64,000 bases of DNA. It comes from Pseudomonas koreensis (lineage in GTDB: Bacteria > Pseudomonadota > Gammaproteobacteria > Pseudomonadales > Pseudomonadaceae). Under the pieces are notes generated by a model, which ran no database searches, was not told where the DNA came from, and saw only the letters and a list, made by a program, of their open reading frames with translations. How positions within the stretch are numbered: the stretch's first letter is position 1; each line of letters starts with the position of its first letter. The stretch covers positions 434,001 to 498,000 of the forward strand of contig NZ_JAAQYM010000006.1 in the NCBI RefSeq assembly GCF_012986595.1, in the 5' to 3' direction. The translations under genes were made by a program, and so were the position numbers. Shown here piece by piece: positions 34,943 through 43,692 of the stretch.

Positions 34943-36517
34943 TCACCAGGCCTGGCCGCGACGTTTGAGCTCCAGCCGGCGCACGAACTCTTCCAGTACC
35001 AGTGAATACAGATCGTCCTGCAAATAGGCGTCTTCGATGCCGGCGTCGAGGTTCGGGTTGTCGTTGACTTCGATCACCACCACTTTGTCGCCAGCCTGTT
35101 TCAAATCTACGCCGTAGAGACCGTCGCCAATCAGGTTGGCGGTCTTCACCGCCAGTTCCACCACCGCCCGTGGCGCCTCGTGAACGGCCAGAGTGCGGCA
35201 CTCGCCGTTGATGTCCTGGCCCTTGGCCTTGTGGTTGTAGATTTGCCAGTGGCCCTTGGACATGAAGTACTGGCAGGCAAAGATCGGTTTGCGGTTGAGC
35301 ACGCCGATCCGCCAGTCGTACTCGGTGTAGAAGAACTCCTGAGCCAGCAGCAACACCGAGTGTTCGAACAGTTCGGCGGTGGCTTCAAGCAGCGCTTGCT
35401 GGCTTTCGACCTTGATCACCCCACGCGAGAAGCAGCCGTCGGGGATCTTCAGCACCAGCGGAAAGCCGAGGCGCTCACCGACCCGCTCGAAATCTTCCGG
35501 TCGTTCCTTGTAGAGAATTTCGGTGGCGGGCATGCCCAGTTGATGGCTGTTGAGCAGGTCGGTCAGGTAGACCTTGTTGGTGCAGCGCAGGATCGACGTC
35601 GGATCGTCCATCACCACCAGCCCTTCGCTTTCCGCCTTCTTGGCGAAGCGATAGGTGTGGTTGTCGACACTGGTGGTCTCGCGAATCAGCAAGCCGTCGT
35701 ACTCGGCGAGGCGCGCATAATCCTTGCGCTCGATCAGCTCGACATCAATGCCCATGCGCTTGCCGACCCGGACGAAATTCTCCAGTGCCTTGGCATTGGA
35801 TGGCGGCAAAGCCTCCTGCGGATCGTGCAAGATCGCCAGGTCATAACGCGCCACTTGCGGCGAGCGCGGCACCCGCCAGACTTTACGACTGAAACCGTCC
35901 AGCGCATTGGCAAATTGATCTTCCTGATCGTCACGCAACTTGTGCAGGGCACCGGACTTAATGCCTTCGATGTGCCAACCGTTATTACGACGGAACTCAA
36001 CTAACAGAATCGGGCACGGAAACACTTCAAACAACTGGCGGGCCAGATCCTGCAGGGGCTCGATATGCGTCTTGCCAAAGTAAAGTGTCAGAGTGAAGCC
36101 TTCGGTATCGCTGTAAAGGTGATGGCTGAGGGCTTTTTCCAAGGTTTTATCCAAGTCGTCCAAGGCCAGTCCGTACAATGATTTTTTCGTCAGTTCGCTG
36201 ATAGTGCGCACCGATGGAATCACCTTGTGCCCGCGGGCTTCCGCCAGCAGCGAGCAGTAGTAACCGTGCCCCAGGTACTTGTAGCTGCGGCACAGGTTGA
36301 TCACCTGCACACGCTTGCCCGGCTCGCTGTCACGGGTTTGCTCCAGGTATTCCTGGGCCGTGACGATGTCCTCGCTGGGAAAGTACGAGGCCCAGTCTTC
36401 CTTGCGTTCGACGATGATCAACACTTGACTGGAAGTTCTGATGGCTGGATTTAAAAAAGTTGCCGCCGGCAAACTTTGCTCGGATACTTCGCGCCAATGA
36501 CCCTGTACCGCTGACAT
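34943..36517 (-). CDS. RimK-like ATP-grasp ligase
   Basis: 524 residues from ATG 36517, taken because upstream in-frame codons overlap the divergent gene's promoter. The N-terminal 200 residues are an extra domain (VLIIVERKEDWASYF, YKYLGHGYYCSLLAEARGHKVIPS) absent from plain RimK. The C-terminal half is ATP-grasp: LVLKIPDGCFSRGVIKVES, YDWRIGVLN, and the Mg2+ site VVIEVNDNPNLDAGIED. RimK homologues ligate glutamate or other amino acids to protein or peptide C-termini. The acceptor is unknown here. Operon with the CorA-like gene and divergent from the GNAT/C39 gene, 92 bases between starts. Confidence 0.88.
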   Translation of the reverse strand: MSAVQGHWREVSEQSLPAATFLNPAIRTSSQVLIIVERKEDWASYFPSEDIVTAQEYLEQTRDSEPGKRVQVINLCRSYKYLGHGYYCSLLAEARGHKVIPSVRTISELTKKSLYGLALDDLDKTLEKALSHHLYSDTEGFTLTLYFGKTHIEPLQDLARQLFEVFPCPILLVEFRRNNGWHIEGIKSGALHKLRDDQEDQFANALDGFSRKVWRVPRSPQVARYDLAILHDPQEALPPSNAKALENFVRVGKRMGIDVELIERKDYARLAEYDGLLIRETTSVDNHTYRFAKKAESEGLVVMDDPTSILRCTNKVYLTDLLNSHQLGMPATEILYKERPEDFERVGERLGFPLVLKIPDGCFSRGVIKVESQQALLEATAELFEHSVLLLAQEFFYTEYDWRIGVLNRKPIFACQYFMSKGHWQIYNHKAKGQDINGECRTLAVHEAPRAVVELAVKTANLIGDGLYGVDLKQAGDKVVVIEVNDNPNLDAGIEDAYLQDDLYSLVLEEFVRRLELKRRGQAW

Positions 36518-36609
36518 AGAGATTGATCCGTTGGAGAACAAGACCATTTCTATTAAGCACGAAGTTTTTCGAAAGTCCCGTTTCGTTACGCAACTTTTAC
36601 GGTGGTCAT

Positions 36610-37728
36610 ATGAATGCTGTTTTTCGTTTGGCGGTAGTTGAAGATCTGCCGGCACTGCTGGCCCTGGAAATGCAATGTTTCACCACCGACCGGCTGACCA
36701 GCCGCAGCTTTCAATGGATGATCACCCGCGCCCATGCGCAGTTGCTGGTGGCCGAACATGAGGGGCAATTGCTTGGCTACGCACTGGTGCTGTTCCATCG
36801 CGGCACCTCGCTGGCGCGGCTGTATTCCATCGCCATTGCCGCCGAGGCGCGCGGCATCGGATTGGGCAAACAGTTGCTGCAACGCATCGAGGCTTGCGCG
36901 GTCGAGCACGATTGCGCGTACCTGCGCCTGGAAGTGCGCCTCGACAACCCCGCCGCGATTGCCTTGTACGAGCGCAACGGTTATCGGCGCTTTGCGTTGA
37001 TTCACGACTACTACGAAGACCATGCCGACGCGCTGCGCCTGGAAAAGCGCATTGTTCAACATCATGATTCACGCAGCATCAAGGTGCCCTATTACCCGCA
37101 AACCACTGAGTTCACCTGTGGCCCGGCGTGCCTGCTGATGGCCATGGGTACGCTGCAACCCGGGCGGTTACTGGAGCGGCGTGAGGAACTGCAGCTTTGG
37201 CGCGAAGCGACCACGGTGTTCATGACCTCCGGCCACGGTGGTTGCAGCCCACAGGGATTGGCGCTGGCGGCATGGCGCCGGGGCTTTCGCGTGCGTCTGC
37301 AACTGAGTATGGCCGGGCCGTTGTTTCTCGATGGCGTGCGCGATGCGCATAAAAAAGACGTCATGCGCCTGGTGCACGAGGAGTTCACCGCGCAACTGGA
37401 GGAAACCGACATCGAACGCAAGATCGGCACCCATCTGGATTTGCCGCGCCTGCTGGAGGCCGGCGGCCAGCCTCTGGTGCTGATCAGCAGCTATCGCCTG
37501 ACCCGCTCCAAGTCGCCGCATTGGGTGATGGTCACCGACTGCGACGAGGATTTTGTGTACCTCCACGACCCTGACGTCGATCACAGCCAGCACCGGCAAC
37601 CCATGGACTGCCAGCATGTGCCGGTCAGCCATGGCGAGTTTGAGAAAATGAGCCGGTTTGGCCGCGGGAAATTGCGCGCGGCGGTGGTTTTGTATGCCCG
37701 CGCTACGCCCACTATCGTTAGGCCCTAA
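36610..37728 (+). CDS. Fused GNAT acetyltransferase / C39-like peptidase
   Basis: 372 residues from ATG 36610. The N-terminal 150 are a RimI-like GNAT domain: IAAEARGIGLGKQLLQRIE is the acetyl-CoA loop and NPAAIALYERNGY the C-terminal signature. Residues about 160-365 are a papain-like C39-family domain: TTEFTCGPACLLMAMG holds the nucleophile Cys, and SPHWVMVTDCDEDFVYLHDP holds the His and Asp. No signal peptide or ABC domain. Divergent from a RimK-like ligase, so the trio may acetylate, ligate and cleave a peptide substrate. No substrate gene was found. Confidence 0.88.
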   Translation: MNAVFRLAVVEDLPALLALEMQCFTTDRLTSRSFQWMITRAHAQLLVAEHEGQLLGYALVLFHRGTSLARLYSIAIAAEARGIGLGKQLLQRIEACAVEHDCAYLRLEVRLDNPAAIALYERNGYRRFALIHDYYEDHADALRLEKRIVQHHDSRSIKVPYYPQTTEFTCGPACLLMAMGTLQPGRLLERREELQLWREATTVFMTSGHGGCSPQGLALAAWRRGFRVRLQLSMAGPLFLDGVRDAHKKDVMRLVHEEFTAQLEETDIERKIGTHLDLPRLLEAGGQPLVLISSYRLTRSKSPHWVMVTDCDEDFVYLHDPDVDHSQHRQPMDCQHVPVSHGEFEKMSRFGRGKLRAAVVLYARATPTIVRP

Positions 37729-37739
37729 AGGCTTTTTTT
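37720..37739 (+). terminator. Weak intrinsic terminator after the GNAT/C39 gene
   Basis: AGGCC at 37720-37724 pairs with GGCTT at 37730-37734 across a loop that contains the stop codon, followed by a T-run. The short stem makes it weak; the REPIN that follows may reinforce the 3' end. Confidence 0.5.
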
Positions 37740-37832
37740 GTGGCGAGGGAGCTTGCTCCCGCATGAGTGCGTAGCGCTCACAAGATTTTGAGGCTGCTGC
37801 GCAACGCAACGCGAGCCAGCTCCCTCGCCACA
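37739..37832. repeat. Degraded REPIN, GTGGCGAGGGAGCTTGCTCC type
   Basis: Left arm intact from 37739 (TGTGGCGAGGGAGCTTGCTC). The right arm ending at 37832 keeps the outer AGCTCCCTCGCCACA but has lost the matching inner half, so the full hairpin cannot form. Confidence 0.8.
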
Positions 37833-37859
37833 GGACATCTGTGAAAATTTGAAGTGAGG

Positions 37860-39005
37860 TTACTTCAGGCCGACCTTGTATAACGACCCCTCTGCCTCAT
37901 CCGTCAGAACATACAGATACCCGTCCGGCCCCTGCCGCACATCACGAATCCGCTGTTTCAGATCGCCCAGCAAACGTTCCTCGTGAACCACCTTGTCCCC
38001 GTCAAACTGCAAGCGGATCAGCTCCTGACTGACCAGCGCACCGATAAACAGATTCTGCTGCCAAGGCTTGAAGCGATCAGCGTCATAGAACGCCATTCCG
38101 GAAACACCCGGTGACTTCTCCCACACATGATGCGGATCAACAGCGCCCTCGACGCTCTTGCCCTTGGCTTCCGGGATCGGCTGCAGCGAGTAGTTGATAC
38201 CGTGGGTCGCGAGCGGCCAACCGTAGTTCTTGCCGCGCTCGATGATGTTCACCTCATCGCCACCACGGGGGCCGTGTTCGTTCTCCCAGACGGTGCCGTT
38301 CCACGGATTGAGCGCCGCGCCTTGCGGGTTGCGATGGCCATAGGACCAGATTTCCGGGCGCACGCCGGACTGGCCCACGAACGGGTTGTCATCCGGCACC
38401 TTGCCGTCGGGGAAAATCCGCACGACCTTGCCTTGCAGTTTGTCGAGATCCTGCGCGGTCGGCCGGTCGTTGTTTTCGCCCAAGGTGATGAACAGGTAGC
38501 CGTCGCGGTCGAACACCAGGCGGGAGCCGAAGTGATTGCCGGTCGAAAGCTTCGGCTCCTGACGGAAGATCACCTTGAAATCGCTGATTGTCTTCAAGTC
38601 ATCCGACAGCCGCCCGCGCCCCACCGCCGTTCCGGCCTTGTCCCCGGCGCCACCGCCTTCGGCGTACGACAGGTAGACCAGCCGATCCTGCTTGAAGGTC
38701 GGCGACAGCACCACGTCGAGCAGCCCGCCCTGACCCTTGGCCCAGACTTTTGGTACACCACTGATCGGTTCCGAATGCTTGCCATCGACGCCAATCAGCC
38801 GCAGGTTACCCGAGCGCTCGGTGACCAGCATGCCCTGACGATCCGGCAGAAACGCCAATGCCCAGGGATGTTCGAGGCCTTGGGTGATCGTTGTGACTTC
38901 AAGGGTGCCCTGCTCGCTTTGCAGCTCCTTGGGGGCGGCGGCGAGCGCTGCAGTGTTGATCAGCGCGCCGGCACACAGCGTGGCTAGAAGGGTTTTACGC
39001 AACAT
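37860..39005 (-). CDS. PQQ-dependent soluble aldose sugar dehydrogenase (YliI-like)
   Basis: 381 residues with a signal peptide (to about LAAA). Six-bladed beta-propeller of the glucose/sorbosone dehydrogenase family: LEHPWALAFLPDRQGMLVTERSG at the start, then LYLSYAEGG, VFDRDGYLFITLGENNDRP, WENEHGPRGGDEVNIIERGKNYGWP-type PQQ/Ca2+ binding. Expected to oxidise aldoses in the periplasm with PQQ and pass electrons to the respiratory chain, as E. coli YliI/Asd does. Monocistronic. Confidence 0.9.
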   Translation of the reverse strand: MLRKTLLATLCAGALINTAALAAAPKELQSEQGTLEVTTITQGLEHPWALAFLPDRQGMLVTERSGNLRLIGVDGKHSEPISGVPKVWAKGQGGLLDVVLSPTFKQDRLVYLSYAEGGGAGDKAGTAVGRGRLSDDLKTISDFKVIFRQEPKLSTGNHFGSRLVFDRDGYLFITLGENNDRPTAQDLDKLQGKVVRIFPDGKVPDDNPFVGQSGVRPEIWSYGHRNPQGAALNPWNGTVWENEHGPRGGDEVNIIERGKNYGWPLATHGINYSLQPIPEAKGKSVEGAVDPHHVWEKSPGVSGMAFYDADRFKPWQQNLFIGALVSQELIRLQFDGDKVVHEERLLGDLKQRIRDVRQGPDGYLYVLTDEAEGSLYKVGLK

Positions 39006-39057
39006 GCACGATTCCTTTTGTTCGTTTTAAAGGCTGACAGGCGCTCAGGCCTGCCGT

Positions 39058-39399
39058 TCAACGGTTGCTGTCTGCGTCTCGTGGCGGTGGGTTGGGAATG
39101 AATTTCGGCGGTGTGCTCGGCACCGAACGTTGCTGCTGGCCGTTGCCAATGCCGCCGTTGCCGACCGTGGGTGAACGTTGCACTGGTGCCGTGTTCGGCC
39201 CGCGAATCGCCGGTGCATTGGGCTGCGTGCCTTGCATGCTGTTGGGGTTGGCCCGGCGAATCGGACTGTTGTAAGGGTTGTTGTTGGTGCCAGCGGGACT
39301 TTGTGCCAGCAGCAGCGGAGCGGACGGTGCTGCGATGTCAGCATGCGCCAGACCGGCCCCTAGGAGCAGAATGATGATGCCTGACGGAATTCGCTTCAT
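39058..39399 (-). CDS. Small secreted Pro/Asn-rich protein
   Basis: 113 residues from ATG 39399 with GAGAGG upstream. A signal peptide ends at AHA (residue 20). The mature 90 residues are low-complexity (NNNPYNSPIRRANPNS, PSTPPKFIPNPPP), probably disordered. 52 bases downstream of the sugar dehydrogenase start on the same strand, so it is transcribed toward it. No family recognised and no function proposed. Confidence 0.6.
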   Translation of the reverse strand: MKRIPSGIIILLLGAGLAHADIAAPSAPLLLAQSPAGTNNNPYNSPIRRANPNSMQGTQPNAPAIRGPNTAPVQRSPTVGNGGIGNGQQQRSVPSTPPKFIPNPPPRDADSNR

Positions 39400-39587
39400 G
39401 GGCAGCCTCTCGATGCACAGGGGATAGAGCCTTCGAGTCCACGCTACGCCGCGGGTTCGGATTTGTTAACCCATGGCCGTTAAACAACATGTAACACGGC
39501 TTGACCAGATCCTTTGAGAGCCGCGCAATCACTGGAAACTTTCGCCCCGCGCCGCAGGTCACCTGATCATCACTTGGAGAACTGACC

Positions 39588-40460
39588 ATGGCTCGGGCAA
39601 TCTGGAAAGGCGCGATCAGCTTCGGACTGGTACACATCCCCGTCGCGCTGGTGTCGGCAACGTCCTCGCACGGCGTGGACTTTGACTGGCTCGACAGCCG
39701 CAGCATGGATCCGGTGGGCTATAAACGAGTAAACAAGGTCACCGGCAAGGAAGTCACCAAAGAGCACATCGTCAAAGGCGTGGCCTATGAGAAGGGTCGC
39801 TACGTGGTGCTCAGCGAGGAGGAAATCCGCTCGGCGCATCCGGTCTCGACCCAGACCATCGACATCTTTTCCTTCGTCGATGCTGAGCAGATCCCGCTGC
39901 AGAACATCGACACGCCCTATTACCTCGCCCCGGACAAACGCGGCGGCAAGGTCTACGCCCTGCTGCGGGAAACATTGAGCAAAACCAACAAGGTCGCCCT
40001 CGCCCGCGTCGTCCTGCACACTCGCCAATACCTGGCGGCGCTGATGCCACTGGAGTCGGCGCTGGTGCTGGTCAAACTGCGCTGGCCGCAGGAAGTACGT
40101 GGCCTCGATGAGCTGGAACTGGGCAGCGAAGTGACCAAACCCCAACTGGCAAAGGGCGAACTGGACATGGCCAAGCGCCTGGTACAGGACATGAGCGGCG
40201 ACTGGAGCCCCGAGGACTACAAGGACGAATTTGAAGACAAGATCATGGCCCTGGTCGAGAAAAAGGCTCATGAAGGCAAGATCGAGGATGTCGAGACCGT
40301 GGGCGGCGAGGAAGAACGCAAAACTGCGGATGTTATCGATTTGACCGAGTTGCTCAAGCGCAGCCTGGGTGGCAAAGCGCCGATCAAGCCCAAGGCGAAA
40401 GCCAAGCCTGCCAGTAAGGCTGCGCCGGCGAGGAAGACCAAAAAGGCTTCTGGGGAATAG
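39588..40460 (+). CDS. ku: Ku protein, non-homologous end joining
   Basis: 290 residues. Prokaryotic Ku core: MARAIWKGAISFGLVHIPV, then YVVLSEEEIRSAHP and the bridge region YYLAPDKRGGKVYALLRE. A Lys/Ala/Pro-rich C-terminal tail (about 260-290) is of the type that binds DNA and recruits the ligase. The homodimer holds double-strand break ends for LigD. In many pseudomonads ku lies beside ligD; no ligase gene is in this window, so the partner must be elsewhere. Confidence 0.95.
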   Translation: MARAIWKGAISFGLVHIPVALVSATSSHGVDFDWLDSRSMDPVGYKRVNKVTGKEVTKEHIVKGVAYEKGRYVVLSEEEIRSAHPVSTQTIDIFSFVDAEQIPLQNIDTPYYLAPDKRGGKVYALLRETLSKTNKVALARVVLHTRQYLAALMPLESALVLVKLRWPQEVRGLDELELGSEVTKPQLAKGELDMAKRLVQDMSGDWSPEDYKDEFEDKIMALVEKKAHEGKIEDVETVGGEEERKTADVIDLTELLKRSLGGKAPIKPKAKAKPASKAAPARKTKKASGE

Positions 40461-40536
40461 TCAGAACCGGTTCCTGTCAGCAAGCTGACAGGTTGGCTTT
40501 GAGAGACTCATCAGCAGCAAAGGCGAACTGCGGCGG

Positions 40537-41448
40537 TCAGATCAGAATGAAGATCGCCAGCAAACCGCCGAAGATCGCCCACTTTTCCAGGTAGTAACGC
40601 GCGCGATTACGCTTTTTCAGTTCTTTACCACGCAGGCGAACCTTGTAGATCCTGGTAAACAGGCGGTTGATCCCACCGGTGCGGTCGCCCGCATCGTTCG
40701 GTGCACCCGCCGCCGACATCACGGTGCGGCTGAACCAGGCGTTGAACGCCGCCGCCCAGCGATATTTCATCGGGCGCTCGATGTCGCAGAACAGAATGAT
40801 GCGGTTTTTGTCGGTGGTGTTTTCCGCGTAGTGGATATAGGTCTCATCGAACATCACCGCTTCGCCGTCACGCCAGTGGTAGCTTTCACCGTCGACATTG
40901 ATGTAACAACCCGCATCGTTCGGCGTGTCCAGCCCCAAGTGGTAGCGATAGGAGCCAGCATACGGATCACGGTGACGGACCAGTTTCGAACCCGGCGGCA
41001 GCTCGGCGAACATCGCGGCCTTGATCGAGCCGATGCTCTGCACCAGTTCAGTGGTGCGCGGGCACAGTTTCATCGCCGACGGATGACTCTCGCCGTACCA
41101 TTTGAGGTAGAAACGTTTCCAGCCACTTTTGAAGAACGAGTTGAAACCGACGTCATCGTACTGATTCGAGCGCTTGATCTCGCCGGCGCGCAGCAGGTCC
41201 TGCCCTTCCTGACGGATTTCTTCCCAGTGCGCCTGCAACGGGCTCAGGTCAGGGAATTCGGCAGGATCAAGATACGGCTTGTTCGGCTTCTTCGAGAACA
41301 GGTAGAGGAAGCAGTTGATCGGGGCCAGAAACGTCGAGTGATCGCTCAGTTGACGGCCCAGTTTGTGACGCACACGACCACGCAGGTGAACGTATGCAAT
41401 CGAAATGACATAAATAGCGGCAATGATGAGTTTCACGGAAATCGTCAC
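40537..41448 (-). CDS. lpxO: Lipid A hydroxylase LpxO (Asp/Asn beta-hydroxylase family)
   Basis: 303 residues. Hydrophobic N-terminal and C-terminal helices anchor it in the inner membrane. The central Fe2+/2-oxoglutarate dioxygenase fold has LVRHRDPYAGSYRYHLGL (HxD metal residues), GEAVMFDETYIHYAENTT (second His) and a following Arg for 2-oxoglutarate. LpxO 2-hydroxylates the secondary laurate of lipid A, altering outer-membrane properties. Fluorescent pseudomonads often carry two copies; this is one. Confidence 0.88.
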   Translation of the reverse strand: MTISVKLIIAAIYVISIAYVHLRGRVRHKLGRQLSDHSTFLAPINCFLYLFSKKPNKPYLDPAEFPDLSPLQAHWEEIRQEGQDLLRAGEIKRSNQYDDVGFNSFFKSGWKRFYLKWYGESHPSAMKLCPRTTELVQSIGSIKAAMFAELPPGSKLVRHRDPYAGSYRYHLGLDTPNDAGCYINVDGESYHWRDGEAVMFDETYIHYAENTTDKNRIILFCDIERPMKYRWAAAFNAWFSRTVMSAAGAPNDAGDRTGGINRLFTRIYKVRLRGKELKKRNRARYYLEKWAIFGGLLAIFILI

Positions 41449-41827
41449 ACGTCAAAAGTGAACAAACTGCGCGCCTGCCGGCCGGTGGCCCAGGGTCTGA
41501 TGCAGTGGCATGAATACAAATACTATCCCGGTGGCACTTCCTTGAGCCCATGCCGTTGGCGGCTATTGGGTAATCGGATGGCATTTTAGCCATACTTTGT
41601 AACCAATGGTGAACCGCATCTGTGAAAAACTGTCCGCTGAATCCGCCAATCAGCAGGCGCGGCATCATCGCCCTATCGTTTAAAGAGCCAGACCAGTACA
41701 ATCGCCGCCAAACTTTACGCGCCCCCCTTGGTTGATGACGGGACTGTCCCGCATCAGCGCACTTCTACTCGGGCCCAGCGCTCCGGCCGCACCCTCGCTA
41801 TTTAAGAATGCTTCGCAGGAAAAACTC
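41449..41827. promoter_or_regulatory. Intergenic region between lpxO and ybiT
   Basis: 379 bases between divergent genes, so both promoters should lie here. I could not fix reliable promoter hexamers or repeats. GTGGCACTTCC at 41530-41540 looks like half of a sigma-54 site but has no GC at the required -12 position. An open frame from 41732 lacks a ribosome site and is an upstream extension of ybiT. Confidence 0.3.
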
Positions 41828-43414
41828 TTGATTTCTACAGCTAACATCACGATGCAGTTCGGCGCCAAGCCGCTCTTCGAAAACGTTTCGGTCAAATTCA
41901 ACGGCGGCAACCGTTACGGTCTGATCGGCGCCAACGGTTGCGGCAAGTCGACCTTCATGAAAATCCTCGGCGGCGATCTTGATCCGTCCGGCGGTCAGGT
42001 CATGCTCGAGCCGAATGTACGCCTGGGTAAGCTGCGTCAGGATCAGTTCGCCTACGAAGAATTCACCGTGATCGACACTGTGATCATGGGTCACGAAGAG
42101 CTGTGGAAGGTCAAGGCCGAGCGCGATCGCATCTACTCGCTGGCGGAAATGAGCGAAGAAGACGGCATGGCCGTGGCCGAGCTGGAAACCGAGTTCGCCG
42201 AAATGGACGGCTACACCGCCGAATCCCGTGCGGGCGAGCTGTTGTTGGGTCTGGGCATTCCGCTGGAACAGCATTTCGGCCCGATGAGCGAAGTTTCGCC
42301 AGGCTGGAAACTGCGCGTATTGCTGGCTCAGGCGCTGTTCTCCGATCCGGAAGTGCTGTTGCTCGACGAACCGACCAACCACCTGGACATCAACACCATT
42401 CGCTGGCTGGAAAACATCCTGACCCAGCGTAACAGCCTGATGATCATCATCTCTCACGACCGTCACTTCCTGAACAGCGTGTGCACACACATGGCTGACC
42501 TGGATTACGGCGAGCTGCGCCTGTTCCCGGGCAACTACGACGAGTACATGACCGTGGCGACCCAGTCCCGCGAGCAGCTGCTGTCGGACAACGCCAAAAA
42601 GAAAGCGCAGATTTCCGAGCTGCAATCGTTCGTCAGCCGCTTCTCGGCCAACGCCTCGAAAGCCAAGCAGGCCACTTCCCGCGCCAAGGCGATCGACAAG
42701 ATCCAGCTGGCCGAGGTCAAGCCTTCCAGCCGTGTCAGCCCGTTCATCCGCTTCGAGCAGAACAAAAAGCTGCACCGCCAGGCGGTCATGGTCGAAAAAA
42801 TGGCCAAAGGCTTCGACGGCAAGCCACTGTTCAAGGACTTCAGCTTCCAGGTTGAAGCCGGCGAGCGCGTAGCGATCATCGGCCCGAACGGTATCGGCAA
42901 AACCACCCTGCTGCGCACCCTGGTCAACGAACTGACTCCGGATGCCGGTAGCGTCAAGTGGACCGACGCCGCGGAACTGGGCTACTACGCTCAGGACCAC
43001 GCGCACGACTTCGAAGACGATGTCACCCTGTTCGACTGGATGGGTCAGTGGACCCAGGGCGAGCAAATGATTCGCGGGACTTTGGGGCGCATGCTGTTCT
43101 CCAACGACGAGATCCTCAAGTCGGTCAAAGTGATTTCCGGTGGTGAGCAAGGGCGCATGCTGTTCGGCAAGCTTATCCTGCAAAAGCCGAACGTGCTGAT
43201 CATGGACGAACCGACCAACCACTTGGACATGGAATCGATCGAGGCGCTGAACCTGGCGCTGGAAAACTACCCGGGCACGCTGATCTTCGTCAGCCACGAC
43301 CGTGAGTTCGTATCGTCCCTGGCCACGCGCATCATCGAGCTGAGCCCGAATGGCGTGACTGACTTCAGCGGCACTTACGATGACTACCTGCGTAGTCAGG
43401 GCGTGGTGTTCTAA
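41828..43414 (+). CDS. ybiT: ABC-F family ATPase YbiT
   Basis: 528 residues from TTG 41828, chosen because AGGA lies 7 bases upstream and homologues begin MISTANITMQFGAKPLFENV; YbiT of E. coli is 530. Two ABC domains joined by a charged linker: Walker A GANGCGKST and GPNGIGKTT, signatures VSPGWKLR-type and ISGGEQGR, Walker B LLLDEPTNHLD and LIMDEPTNHLD. ABC-F proteins act on ribosomes at the E site, tuning elongation; there are no membrane domains. Confidence 0.93.
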   Translation: MISTANITMQFGAKPLFENVSVKFNGGNRYGLIGANGCGKSTFMKILGGDLDPSGGQVMLEPNVRLGKLRQDQFAYEEFTVIDTVIMGHEELWKVKAERDRIYSLAEMSEEDGMAVAELETEFAEMDGYTAESRAGELLLGLGIPLEQHFGPMSEVSPGWKLRVLLAQALFSDPEVLLLDEPTNHLDINTIRWLENILTQRNSLMIIISHDRHFLNSVCTHMADLDYGELRLFPGNYDEYMTVATQSREQLLSDNAKKKAQISELQSFVSRFSANASKAKQATSRAKAIDKIQLAEVKPSSRVSPFIRFEQNKKLHRQAVMVEKMAKGFDGKPLFKDFSFQVEAGERVAIIGPNGIGKTTLLRTLVNELTPDAGSVKWTDAAELGYYAQDHAHDFEDDVTLFDWMGQWTQGEQMIRGTLGRMLFSNDEILKSVKVISGGEQGRMLFGKLILQKPNVLIMDEPTNHLDMESIEALNLALENYPGTLIFVSHDREFVSSLATRIIELSPNGVTDFSGTYDDYLRSQGVVF

Positions 43415-43452
43415 GAGCAGCTATCAGTTTTTAACTGCAAGCTGCAAGCAAG

Positions 43453-43479
43453 AGCCCTGTCCGTGTGACGGGGCTTTTT
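43453..43479 (+). terminator. Intrinsic terminator of ybiT
   Basis: AGCCCTGTC at 43453-43461 pairs with GACGGGGCT at 43466-43474 with one bulge, followed by TTTTT. Clear intrinsic terminator 38 bases after the ybiT stop. Confidence 0.85.
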
Positions 43480-43513
43480 GCATTCTGGAGTAGGCGAGGT
43501 GGTGTTGGGGATA

Positions 43514-43582
43514 CCTTCGCGAGCAGGCTCGCTCCCACAGGGGAATACGTTTCAAATGTGGGAGCGAGCCTGCTCGCGAAGG
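43514..43582. repeat. REPIN, GTGGGAGCGAGCCTGCTCGC type
   Basis: Compact inverted repeat with arms CCTTCGCGAGCAGGCTCGCT and complement, between ybiT and the MFS gene. Confidence 0.9.
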
Positions 43583-43692
43583 GGCCATCAGCAACAACAT
43601 CAATCCTCAGGAAAATAGTTAGCCTGCTTCCTTTTATTTCAGCGCCACGCCATGATGCCGACTCTCCTGCCGCCGCCCGCGAACGAGTCCTC

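Noticed and set aside
41530..41546. Possible sigma-54 promoter TGGCACTTCC upstream of ybiT
   Set aside because: No GC dinucleotide at the required -12 position.
43465..43692. N-terminal extension of the MFS transporter to 43465
   Set aside because: It would run through the ybiT terminator and a REPIN; homologues start near MSAQQ.
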